A DNA stretch of 64,000 bases from Euzebya tangerina (GTDB lineage: Bacteria; Actinomycetota; Nitriliruptoria; Euzebyales; Euzebyaceae): the NCBI RefSeq assembly GCF_003074135.1, contig NZ_PPDK01000001.1:1736001-1800000 (forward strand). The letters run 5' to 3'. The notes under the pieces were generated by a model. The model did no database searches. It was given only the letters and a program-made list of their open reading frames with translations, and was not told the origin of the DNA. The position numbers were made by a program, and so were the translations under genes. How positions within the stretch are numbered: the first letter of the stretch is position 1; each line of letters begins with the position of its first letter. Positions 50,650 to 59,619 of this stretch are shown here, piece by piece.

Positions 50650-50657
50650 TCAGCGGC

Positions 50658-51065
50658 ATGAGCCCCGACACGGTCCTGGACGCCCTCGGCGAGCCGGGCC
50701 GCCGCCAGCTGATGGTCCTGTTGCACGAGCGCGGTGAGTCAACCGTCACCGCGCTGGTGGACGCGTCGGGGATCCGGCAACCCCAGGTCTCCAAGCACCT
50801 GAAGGTCCTGTCACACGCCGAACTCGTCTCGGTCAGACCGGACGGTCGCCGCCGCTACTACCGACTTCGGCCCAACGGCCTGAAGGCAGCCCACGACTGG
50901 TTCGGCCAGTTCGAGGACGTCTGGCAGGACCGCTTCGATGCCCTCGACGCACTTGTCTCGGGCCCCGACCCCACACCCGATGTGACCGGTCTCGATCAGT
51001 CCGATCCACAGCCAGAACCCCAATCAGAAACCCCGCCCGACCCCGACACCACGAAGGACACCTGA
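50658..51065 (+). CDS. ArsR-family winged-helix regulator
   Basis: A 135-residue regulator. The HTH reads LDALGEPGRRQLMVLLHERGESTVTALVDASGIRQPQVSKHLKVL, with the wing VRPDGRRRYYRL. The metal-binding ELCVCDL motif of arsenic or cadmium sensors is absent, so it belongs to the SdpR-like group paired with SRPBCC proteins. The C-terminal 35 residues are Pro/Asp/Glu-rich and probably disordered. The SRPBCC gene follows after 5 bases, and a palindrome overlaps the promoter. Confidence 0.9.
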   Translation: MSPDTVLDALGEPGRRQLMVLLHERGESTVTALVDASGIRQPQVSKHLKVLSHAELVSVRPDGRRRYYRLRPNGLKAAHDWFGQFEDVWQDRFDALDALVSGPDPTPDVTGLDQSDPQPEPQSETPPDPDTTKDT

Positions 51066-51070
51066 GCACC

Positions 51071-51613
51071 ATGACCGACACCACCACCCGCCCGACCCTG
51101 ACCTCACACCCGACCGTCGACTCCCGAGTGGGGACGGCCACCATCGAGATCGCCGAGGACGGCGGGTCCTACACCGCCGTCCGGCTCTTCGGCGCCCCGC
51201 CAGACCGGATCTTCCGGGCCTTCACCGATCCCGACGACCTGCGACAGTGGTTCCCCGCCGGAGCCCCCGAGGGCAGCGTGCTGATCACCTGCGAGTCCGA
51301 CCCGACGGAGGGCGGCACCTACTTCTACGTGATGGAGATCCCCGAGTACGGCCGGATGGCATGGCACGGTAACTACACCGGCGTCAGCAGGCCCGACCGG
51401 ATCGATGCCGAGGAGTGGTTCGTCATGGGTGAGCAGGAACCCGATGGCCCACCGTCGGTCCAGACCCTGGTCTTCGACCCCGTCGACGGGGGCGGCACGC
51501 TGATGACCATGACCGTCACGTTGGGCGAGCCCGAGGATCCCGAGGTCCTGATCGAGCAGACCGCCGGTGGTCTGGGCAGCTCCTTGGATGCCATGGACGC
51601 CCTGACCAGCTGA
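51071..51613 (+). CDS. SRPBCC/AHSA1-domain protein
   Basis: The product has 180 residues. It has an AHSA1-type fold: AVRLFGAPPDRIFRAFTDPDDLRQWFPAGAPEGSV, TYFYVMEIPEYGRMAWHG, and the closing helix EDPEVLIEQTAGGLGSSLDAMDAL. It is an apparent partner of the ArsR regulator in a common two-gene arrangement. It may bind a hydrophobic ligand or assist a target protein; the role is unproven. Confidence 0.87.
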   Translation: MTDTTTRPTLTSHPTVDSRVGTATIEIAEDGGSYTAVRLFGAPPDRIFRAFTDPDDLRQWFPAGAPEGSVLITCESDPTEGGTYFYVMEIPEYGRMAWHGNYTGVSRPDRIDAEEWFVMGEQEPDGPPSVQTLVFDPVDGGGTLMTMTVTLGEPEDPEVLIEQTAGGLGSSLDAMDALTS

Positions 51614-51733
51614 GCTGAATTCACGGAGGCGGGAACGCTCGGCCGGAGGGCGACGTCCAACGTTGCACGACAGCTCGGCAGGACAGGTCCGGCTGTCGGA
51701 ATGTGAGGATCCGTCAAGCCTGAAGGGCCACCG

Positions 51734-54700
51734 ATGAGCGAGGGTGCCAGTTCGAACCGACCCATGCGCCGGGTCCTGCTCGCGGTGGCGACCGTCCTGG
51801 CCGTCGTCGCGACCTTCTGTGCCGTGACCGATGACTCGGACGAGACCACCTCGTCGTCCGCGGGACCGGAGGCCGAAGACGACGACGAGGCGGACGGCAC
51901 CGACCAGGACCCCCGCCCGTTCCGAATCCAACTCCGGGAGGGAACGGCCGACCCGACAGCTACGGACGGCGATGACGTGGCCCAGGTCACGGGAACCGGC
52001 CTGGACCCGACCCGGATCGCCGAGATCACCGGACGCTTGGACCCCCTGGAGTCCGAGGCGGACGACCAGCAGGACTTCAGCCGTCCGCCCGAATCATTGC
52101 CGCCACCAACCACGGGAGAGGCGCTGGAGGTGGCGTTCCCTCTGGCCGACACGCCGACGTCGACGGCCACTCCCGACTCCGACGGACCGCTGGAGGTCCT
52201 GCGTGTCCAGCCTGACGGCGCAGTGGACATCGCCCCCTTCCTGGCCGTCACGTTCAACCAGCCGATGATCCCGCTGGCCACCCTCGACCAGCTGGACCAA
52301 GAGGACGTCCCGGTGACCGTCAGCCCCGAACTGGACGGTCGGTGGCGCTGGCTCGGGACCCGGACTGTCCGCTTCGAGCACAGCCAGCTCGACGGCGCCC
52401 CCGTGGACGGCCTCGACCGGCTGCCGATGGCCACCGAGTACACGGTCACCATTCCGGCCGGCACCACCTCCGAGACCGGCGGAGTCCTGGCCGAGGACGT
52501 GACGTTCTCCTTCTCCACCCCACCACCAACGGTCACCCAGTTCGGCCCGCAGAGCGACAGCCTGCCGCTCGAGCCCGTCTTCGTCGCCACCTTCGACCAG
52601 CAGGTCGAGCCGGAGGCCGTCATCGACCGCATCATCCTCGACGCCGACGGCGAGCGGCCGGTCCGGATCGCCACGGCTGATGAGATCGAGGCCGACGAGA
52701 CGGCCAGCGACCTGGTGGCCCGGGCCCAGGACCGACGCTGGGTTGCCTTCCGACCGGTCGACCCGCTGCCCCCGGACACTCGAGTGCGGGTTGACGTGGG
52801 GGAGGGGACACCATCGGCCGAGGGGCCGCTGACCACCACCTCGGCGCGAAGCTTCACCGGCCAGACCTACCCGGCTCTGCGAATCCTCCGAGGCGACTGC
52901 GGCCGCGGCAGCAGCGACTGCGGTCCGGGATCGGCACTGGTGCTCCAGCTGTCCAACCCGCTGGACCCCGCCTCAATCGACCCCGACCAGGTGACCGTCG
53001 AGCCCGACGTGCCGGGCGTCCAGGTCGTCCTCGAGTTCGACAACGTGATCGTCCGCGGCGCCACCCAACCCAACACGACCTACGAGGTGACCCTGCCAGC
53101 CGAGCTGACCGATCAGTTCGGACAGACTCTCGGCGAGCCGGCGAGCTGGACCTTCGGTACCGGCGACCCGCGGCCGTTCGTGCGCCAGCCCGGACGGGAG
53201 TTGGTGACGCTCGATCCGCTGGCCGAGCAGCCATCGCTCTCCCTCGTCAGCGCGGGCCACGAGGAGTTCCGCGTGGTCGCCTACGACGTCAGCCCTGACG
53301 ACTGGCCCGCGTACTGGCGGGAGCTTCGCCGGTCCGAGGAGCTTCGCGAGCCCGACTTCCCGGTCCACAGCGACCGCATGATCAGTACCGGCGCGGAGGA
53401 CGCCGGCACCGTCGAGACCGTCATCGACCTCAGCGACGTCCTGCCGGATGGCACCGGCCACGTGGTCCTGCTCATCGAGCCGGAGCGGACCTTCCCACGG
53501 AACAGCGAGCAGTTCTGGGAGAACCGCCCGTTCCTGATCTGGGTGCAGGCCACGACGGTCGGGATCGACGTCATCTCGGACGCGGACATGCTGCTGGCGT
53601 GGGCCACCGACCTGCGTGACGGGCAGCCAATGGCGGATGCGGAGGTCGCCTACGCCGGCTCGACGGGCCTCACCGACGGTCAGGGTCGGGCCTCCCTCCA
53701 ACTGGACGGAACGGGGGCCGAGTACCTCACCGTCACGACGGAGGGACAGGCCGCCATCCTCCCATCAGGGTGGCCCGAGCGATGGGTGGAGCGGAGCCAG
53801 ATTGACGAGACCCGCTGGCACGTCTTCGACGACCGCGGCCTGTACCGGCCGGGAGAGACCGTGCACCTGAAGGGCTGGGTGCGGGAACTCCAACTCTCCG
53901 GCGACGCCGACCTCGCGCTGCTCCCCGAGAACACGACCATGAGCTACCAGGTGTACGACGGCCAGTTCGTCGAGCTCGAAGCAGGTGAGGTGACGCTGAA
54001 CCGGCTGGGCGGCTTCGACCTCGAGATCGAGCTGCCGGCCGGTGCCAACCTCGGCTTCGGCGCCGTGCAGTTCCAGCTGATCGAGAACGCCGACGGCCTG
54101 GCCAATCCCTTCTGGGAGCACCCACTCCGCATCGAGGAGTTCCGTCGACCCGAGTTCGAGGTCACCACGCAGGTCGTCTCGCCCGAGCCGAACGTCCTGA
54201 CCCGCCCGGTGACCGTCCAGGCGGAGGCGAGCTTCTTCTCCGGCGGCGCACTACCCGCCGCCCCGGTCACTTGGACCGTCACCAACCAGCCGACGTCCTA
54301 CAACCCGCCCGGCTGGCGGGAGTTCACGTTCGGCCGGTTCATCCCGTGGTGGCGGTCCGGTGGCTTCGGCCAGACCACGACGACCGGAGCAGGGTTCGAG
54401 GACGGGTTCGGCCCTGGGTTCGGACCGGGCCCCGACGATCGTGCGTCGACCGAGGTGCTGACCGGGATCACGGACGCCAGCGGCCGTCACCAGCTGGACC
54501 TGACCTTCGAGGGCGACACGCCCGACGAGCCACTCCTGGTGAGCGCCAACGCGACAGTCGAGGACGTGAACCGTCAGGCCTTCAGCTCGACCAGCGATCT
54601 GCTGGTCCACGCCGGCGAGCGGTACATCGGCCTCCGCAGCGACCGTGCCTTCGTCCGGCAGGGCGATCCGCTGCGGATCCAGACGATCCTGACCGACATC

Positions 54701-57700
54701 GACGGCGAGGTGATCCCCGACCAGGACGTCGAGTTGGTCGCGGAGCGACTCGTCATCAGCGTCGAGAACGGCGAGCAGGTCGAGACCGGCGTCGACGCCC
54801 AGACCTGCACGGTCACCACCAGCCTCGGGCCGGTCGAGTGCGAGTTCGACACCGAGGTGGGCGGGCAGTACCGCGTCTGGACGACCGCGACCGACGATGG
54901 CGGCGGCACGAATCGAACGGAGCTCGAGATCTGGGTCAGTGGCGCCGAGGCGGTACCCAGCCGCGATGTCACGCAGGACCAGTTGACCCTCATCCCGTCT
55001 CAGCAGGAGTACCACGCGGGAGACGTGGCCGAGATCCTGGTCCCCGCCCCGTTCAGCCCGGCCACGGGTCTGGTCACACTCAGCCGGAACGGCATCACCT
55101 CCACCCAGGTCGTCGACGTGGTCGACGGCAGCGCGATCGTCGAGATACCCGTGACCGACGAGATGGTGCCGGGCATCACGGTGCAGGTCGACCTGGTCGG
55201 ATCGGCACCACGTGTCCTGGACGACGGCTCTCCCGCGCCTGACCTGCCTGACCGTCCGGCGTTTGCCGCCGGGCAGATCGAGCTTGCGGTCCCACCGACC
55301 ACTCGCGCTCTGACGGTCCAGGCCGAGCCGGAGGCCGACCGGGTGCTGCCCGGCACCCAGACCGCGGTGGAGGTCACCGTGACCGGCCCGGATGGAGCGG
55401 CGGTCGAGGGCGCCGACGTGGCCCTGGCCGTGGTCGACGACGCGGTGCTCTCGCTGGTCGACTACCAGCTGGCCGACCCACTCGACAGCTTCTACCGCCC
55501 CCTCGGATCGTTCCTGGACAGCGAGTACCTCCGCCACACCATCCAGCTCGCCCGAGCTGATGCTGTGGGTTCGGAGGGTCGGTCGAGCGGAGAGGACGCA
55601 GCCATGGAGGACGAAGCCGCCGCCGGAGCCGCCACCGCGGAGGCGATGACCGACGACGCGATGGACGAGGAGGAGTCGGCCGGCGACGCGGCGGCCGGCA
55701 CCAGCGCGCTGGCCGCCCCCGCCGTGGTCCAGGCCACCGGCGGCCAGGGGGCCCCGCCGATCGAGGTCCGGTCCAACTTCGACGCGCTTGCTGTCTTCGC
55801 CCCTGAGGCGACGACCGACGCGCAGGGTCGGGCCACGGTCCAGGTGGACCTGCCCGACAGCCTGACCCGTTATCGGGTCATCGCCGTCGCTGCAGCCGGT
55901 GAGGACCAGTTCGGCAGCGACGAGAGCACGCTCGAGGCCGCGCTGCCCGTCCAGGTCCGTCCCTCACCGCCACGGTTCGCGAACTTCGGTGACACCTTCG
56001 AGTTCCCCGTCGTGGTGCAGAACACCACCGAGGAGGAGGTGACGGCCGAGGTGGTCTTGGAGGTGACGAACCTGGAGGCGACCGACACCGGTCTAGAGGT
56101 CAGTGTCCCGGCGGGGGATCGGGTCGAGGTCCGCTTCCCCATCAGCGTCGCCGATGCCGGCACCGCCCGGTTCCGCACGACCGTGGTGGCGGGCGACGCA
56201 ACCGACTCGGCCAGCGGCGACTTCCCCGTCTACACCCCGGCTACCTCGGAGTCCTTCGCGACCTACGGGGTCCTCGACGGCGGGGTCGTCAGCCAACCCG
56301 TCCTGAGCCCGACCGACGTCGTGCCGCAGTTCGGCGGTCTCGAGGTGACCACCTCCTCGACGGCATTGCAGTCGCTGACCGATGCCCTGCTGTACCTGAC
56401 CACCTATGAGTACGACTCCTCAGACGCGTTGGCCTCTCGAGTCCTGGCGATCGCCGCGCTGCGCGACGTCCTGGCCGCGTTCGACGCAAGCCTCCTGCCG
56501 TCGGCGGGGGAGATCGAGGCGACCGTCGCCAGCGACCTCGAGGGCCTGGCCGGTCTGCAGAACCCCGATGGCGGCTGGCCCGTGTGGCAGCGGGGCCGGT
56601 CCAGTGAGCCGTTCCACTCCATCCAGGCCACCCACGCGCTGCTCGCCGCTCGAGCAGCCGGCTACGCCGTCCCGGAGGAGACGCTGCGCCGCGGGCTCGA
56701 GCTGCTTCAGGGCATCGAGAACATCATCCACCCGCGTGTCAGCGAGACCACCCGGCAGAGCCTGCGCGCGTACGCCGTCCACGTCCGGAACCTGGCTGGT
56801 GATCCCGACCCCGCCCGGGCAGTGGCGATCTACCGGGCCCTGCAGGACGCCAGCGGTGGCGAACCCGGGGCGCTACCGCTGGACGCGGTCGCCTGGCTCT
56901 GGCCTGTCCTCGACACCACCTCTCCCGATGGGTCGGCCGTCGACGCCGAGATCGAGGTCGTGCTGGGCAATCGGGTGACCGAGACGCCGTCGGCGGCCAC
57001 GTTCACGACCGGATACGGCGAGGACGGCTATCTGGTCCTCGGCTCGGACCGTCGGACAGACGGCATCATCCTCGACGCCCTCTTGGATCGGCGGCCGGAC
57101 AGCGACCTCATCGTCAAGGTCGTGAATGGTCTGCTCGCGAATCAACGCCAGGGCCGGTGGACCAACGTCCAAGAGAACGCCTTCATCCTGCTGGCCGTCA
57201 AGCGCTACTTCGACACCTTCGAGGCGACGCCCCCGGACTTCGTGGCCCGGGTGTGGTTGGGTGACCTGTACGCGGCAGAGCACACCTTCGAAGGCCGTTC
57301 AACGGACTCATCGCTGACCGTGATACCGACCTCGGAACTGCTCGCCGCCGCAGATGATCCCGGCCTGGTCATCCAACAGGACGGCGAGGGCCGGCTGTAC
57401 TACCGGCTCGGGCTGCAGACCGCGCCGGCCAGCCTGCAGGTCGACGCCCGCGACGAGGGGTTCGTCGTCCAGCGGGTCTACGAACCGGTCGGTGATCCCG
57501 AGGACGTCATCCGGGACGACGACGGCATCTGGCGGATCCGGGCGGGTGCCCAGGTACGGGTCCGGGTGAGCCTGGTGGCCGACAGCCGGCGCGTGAACAT
57601 GGCACTGGTCGATCCGCTCCCCGCCGGGCTGGAGCCGGTCAACCCCGCCCTGGCGGCCTCCCCCGCCCCTCCGCCCGAGCCCGATGAGCCAGAAGCAGCG

Positions 57701-57946
57701 ACCGAGGGCCCCGTGGCGAGCACGATCGACGTGACGTTCATCGGCCCGTGGTTCGAGCATCAGAACCTGCGGGACGACCGCGCCGAGGCCTTCAGCGGCC
57801 TGCTCCAGGGCGGCACCTACGAGTACACCTACATCGCCCGGGCGACGACACCCGGCACCTTCGTCGTGCCGCCTACAGTGGCCGAGGAGATCTACACCCC
57901 CGAGGTCTTCGGCCGCACCGCCACCGACACCGTCGTGATCGACTGA
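51734..57946 (+). CDS. Bacterial alpha-2-macroglobulin-like protein lacking the thioester motif
   Basis: A 2070-residue exported protein. A membrane segment at about 12-30 is followed by a disordered acidic linker. Several macroglobulin beta-domains include DDRGLYRPGETVHLKGW near 700. A low-complexity Ala/Glu/Asp bait-like region covers about 1275-1340. The A2M domain begins at about 1345 (FDALAVFAPEATTD and SLTRYRVIAVAA). The helical thioester-domain fold spans about 1540-1800, with GLAGLQNPDGGWPVW kept. At the thioester site the usual C-x-E-Q is replaced: Ser1562, Asp1564 and Ala1565 (TYEYDSSDALASRVLAIAAL). Covalent trapping is therefore not expected. E. coli YfaS also lacks the motif. There is no adjacent pbpC. 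It is probably a periplasmic protease inhibitor or structural protein. Confidence 0.9.
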   Translation: MSEGASSNRPMRRVLLAVATVLAVVATFCAVTDDSDETTSSSAGPEAEDDDEADGTDQDPRPFRIQLREGTADPTATDGDDVAQVTGTGLDPTRIAEITGRLDPLESEADDQQDFSRPPESLPPPTTGEALEVAFPLADTPTSTATPDSDGPLEVLRVQPDGAVDIAPFLAVTFNQPMIPLATLDQLDQEDVPVTVSPELDGRWRWLGTRTVRFEHSQLDGAPVDGLDRLPMATEYTVTIPAGTTSETGGVLAEDVTFSFSTPPPTVTQFGPQSDSLPLEPVFVATFDQQVEPEAVIDRIILDADGERPVRIATADEIEADETASDLVARAQDRRWVAFRPVDPLPPDTRVRVDVGEGTPSAEGPLTTTSARSFTGQTYPALRILRGDCGRGSSDCGPGSALVLQLSNPLDPASIDPDQVTVEPDVPGVQVVLEFDNVIVRGATQPNTTYEVTLPAELTDQFGQTLGEPASWTFGTGDPRPFVRQPGRELVTLDPLAEQPSLSLVSAGHEEFRVVAYDVSPDDWPAYWRELRRSEELREPDFPVHSDRMISTGAEDAGTVETVIDLSDVLPDGTGHVVLLIEPERTFPRNSEQFWENRPFLIWVQATTVGIDVISDADMLLAWATDLRDGQPMADAEVAYAGSTGLTDGQGRASLQLDGTGAEYLTVTTEGQAAILPSGWPERWVERSQIDETRWHVFDDRGLYRPGETVHLKGWVRELQLSGDADLALLPENTTMSYQVYDGQFVELEAGEVTLNRLGGFDLEIELPAGANLGFGAVQFQLIENADGLANPFWEHPLRIEEFRRPEFEVTTQVVSPEPNVLTRPVTVQAEASFFSGGALPAAPVTWTVTNQPTSYNPPGWREFTFGRFIPWWRSGGFGQTTTTGAGFEDGFGPGFGPGPDDRASTEVLTGITDASGRHQLDLTFEGDTPDEPLLVSANATVEDVNRQAFSSTSDLLVHAGERYIGLRSDRAFVRQGDPLRIQTILTDIDGEVIPDQDVELVAERLVISVENGEQVETGVDAQTCTVTTSLGPVECEFDTEVGGQYRVWTTATDDGGGTNRTELEIWVSGAEAVPSRDVTQDQLTLIPSQQEYHAGDVAEILVPAPFSPATGLVTLSRNGITSTQVVDVVDGSAIVEIPVTDEMVPGITVQVDLVGSAPRVLDDGSPAPDLPDRPAFAAGQIELAVPPTTRALTVQAEPEADRVLPGTQTAVEVTVTGPDGAAVEGADVALAVVDDAVLSLVDYQLADPLDSFYRPLGSFLDSEYLRHTIQLARADAVGSEGRSSGEDAAMEDEAAAGAATAEAMTDDAMDEEESAGDAAAGTSALAAPAVVQATGGQGAPPIEVRSNFDALAVFAPEATTDAQGRATVQVDLPDSLTRYRVIAVAAAGEDQFGSDESTLEAALPVQVRPSPPRFANFGDTFEFPVVVQNTTEEEVTAEVVLEVTNLEATDTGLEVSVPAGDRVEVRFPISVADAGTARFRTTVVAGDATDSASGDFPVYTPATSESFATYGVLDGGVVSQPVLSPTDVVPQFGGLEVTTSSTALQSLTDALLYLTTYEYDSSDALASRVLAIAALRDVLAAFDASLLPSAGEIEATVASDLEGLAGLQNPDGGWPVWQRGRSSEPFHSIQATHALLAARAAGYAVPEETLRRGLELLQGIENIIHPRVSETTRQSLRAYAVHVRNLAGDPDPARAVAIYRALQDASGGEPGALPLDAVAWLWPVLDTTSPDGSAVDAEIEVVLGNRVTETPSAATFTTGYGEDGYLVLGSDRRTDGIILDALLDRRPDSDLIVKVVNGLLANQRQGRWTNVQENAFILLAVKRYFDTFEATPPDFVARVWLGDLYAAEHTFEGRSTDSSLTVIPTSELLAAADDPGLVIQQDGEGRLYYRLGLQTAPASLQVDARDEGFVVQRVYEPVGDPEDVIRDDDGIWRIRAGAQVRVRVSLVADSRRVNMALVDPLPAGLEPVNPALAASPAPPPEPDEPEAATEGPVASTIDVTFIGPWFEHQNLRDDRAEAFSGLLQGGTYEYTYIARATTPGTFVVPPTVAEEIYTPEVFGRTATDTVVID

Positions 57947-57974
57947 CTCGCCAACCGCGGGGGACCCGCCTCGG

Positions 57975-59480
57975 TCACTCCCCGGTCCGTCGAGCCATGG
58001 CGCCGACGGTGCGGGCCATGATCGCCAGGTCGTGCCAGGGCCGCCAGTCGTCGATGTAGGCCAGGTCCTTCTCGACCCAGGACTCGAACGTGGACTCGGC
58101 CCGGCCTTCGACCTGCCACAGACCCGTGATGCCCGGCTTGACCGACAGCCGACGACGCTGCGCCGGGTTGTACAGGTCCACCTCTCGCCGAAGCGCTGGT
58201 CGCGGTCCGACGATCGACATGTCACCACGCAGGACGTTCAGGAACTGCGGGACCTCATCCAGGCTGGTCCGCCGCAGTACCCGACCGAAGCGGGTGATCC
58301 TCGGGTCATTGGTCGCCTTGAACGTGATGCCGTCCCGGGTGTTCAGGTGCTGCACCTCGGCCAGGCGCTCCTCGGCATCGACGGTCATCGTCCGCAGCTT
58401 GAGCATCCGGAAGACCCGGCCGTTCAGGCCGATCCGGTCCTGGCTGAAGAAGACCGGGCCCCGGTCGGTGAACCTGGCGACGGCCGCGGCGACGAGGATC
58501 ACCGGGCTGAAGACGAGCAGACCGGCAAGCGCCCCGACGACGTCGAAGGTGCGCTTGAACCCGTTCTGGATGACGTCGTCGGGGGTGCTGACGAACGCCA
58601 GTTGCGGCACCCCGCCCAGCTTGTCGACCCGGCTCCGCGAGCGAAGCTGCTCGGCCATCCAGAGCGGGATGCGGACCTTCTTGCCCTGCTCCTCGGCGGT
58701 CTGCGCCACATGGCGGATCAGCGGCCACTGCTCGAACGGCAGACAGATCACCACCTCGTCGATGACCCGCTGCGTCAGAACGGCATCGATGTCGCCGATG
58801 CCACCCAGGCGCGGCTGCTCGGGCAGCGACGCATCACCACCCAGGAAACCGATCGGTTGCAGGCCGAGTTCAGGCTGCCCGGTGACCGTCGCGAGGAACC
58901 GCTGCGCGCCGATGCCATCGCCGACGACCAGCAGCCGACTGACGGCGCCACGCCGCGGCTCACGCGAACGACCAGCCAGGATCGTGGCCACCCTCCGACT
59001 GCAGACCAGCCACAGCAGCACCACCCCGGCAACTGCCAGCAGGTGGAGGCGACGGATGGCGGTCGCCTCGAAGGCAGCGATCAGCGTGAGGATGGCCCCG
59101 AGCACCACGACGGTACCGAGCACGGACCGGGCGACCAGCTGCCGGAGCCGCCGCGATGTCACGATGCGGTACAGACCGAACTGCGACCAGACCGGGGGAA
59201 CGGCTGCGAGCAGGAGGAGCAGTGAGGCCGAGGGCGCCACACGTCCGTCGCCGACCATGAACATCGGACCCGCCACGCGGGCCAGGACGAGGAACACCGA
59301 GACGAGCACGGTCAGGTCCAGGCAGACCATGACCAGCTTGGCCCAGATCAGTTGATCCCGGCCCAGTCCATCACGTGTGCTGTCCGGCTGGCCGGCGTGC
59401 ACCATGGGAGCATCCGCGGCCTCGGGTTCGGCGTGGCTGAGGTCGATGACCCGATCAGAGTGAACGGTTGGCTGGCTCAC
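57975..59480 (-). CDS. Polyprenyl-phosphate sugar-1-phosphate transferase (exopolysaccharide priming enzyme)
   Basis: The product has 501 residues from GTG 59480, with GAGGGGG 5-11 bases upstream; a start at 59528 has no such site. Four N-terminal membrane helices are followed by a nucleotide-binding-like domain (LLVVGDGIGAQRFLATV). The C-terminal Bac_transf catalytic part has KRTFDVVGALAGLLVFSP, KLRTMTVDAEE, LRRTSLDEVPQFLNVLRGDMSIVGPRP, and a final GLWQVEGR. It resembles WcaJ/WbaP, linking a sugar phosphate to undecaprenyl phosphate in the membrane. It converges with the macroglobulin gene and opens the polysaccharide region. Confidence 0.93.
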   Translation of the reverse strand: MSQPTVHSDRVIDLSHAEPEAADAPMVHAGQPDSTRDGLGRDQLIWAKLVMVCLDLTVLVSVFLVLARVAGPMFMVGDGRVAPSASLLLLLAAVPPVWSQFGLYRIVTSRRLRQLVARSVLGTVVVLGAILTLIAAFEATAIRRLHLLAVAGVVLLWLVCSRRVATILAGRSREPRRGAVSRLLVVGDGIGAQRFLATVTGQPELGLQPIGFLGGDASLPEQPRLGGIGDIDAVLTQRVIDEVVICLPFEQWPLIRHVAQTAEEQGKKVRIPLWMAEQLRSRSRVDKLGGVPQLAFVSTPDDVIQNGFKRTFDVVGALAGLLVFSPVILVAAAVARFTDRGPVFFSQDRIGLNGRVFRMLKLRTMTVDAEERLAEVQHLNTRDGITFKATNDPRITRFGRVLRRTSLDEVPQFLNVLRGDMSIVGPRPALRREVDLYNPAQRRRLSVKPGITGLWQVEGRAESTFESWVEKDLAYIDDWRPWHDLAIMARTVGAMARRTGE

Positions 59481-59619
59481 GATGCCCCCTCGGAACGGCG
59501 GGTACAGGGCTACGAGCGTGCGCTGCACGGTAGCGGCCGTTCGTTACCGCAGTGTGATCGATCAGCCACTGTCCGATGACGTGGTCATCTGGATTGCTAT
59601 GGCGGACGTCGCGGGGGCC

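Noticed and set aside
51373-52857. 494-residue Ser-rich minus-strand frame
   Set aside because: Antisense of SRPBCC and macroglobulin genes; no homology visible.
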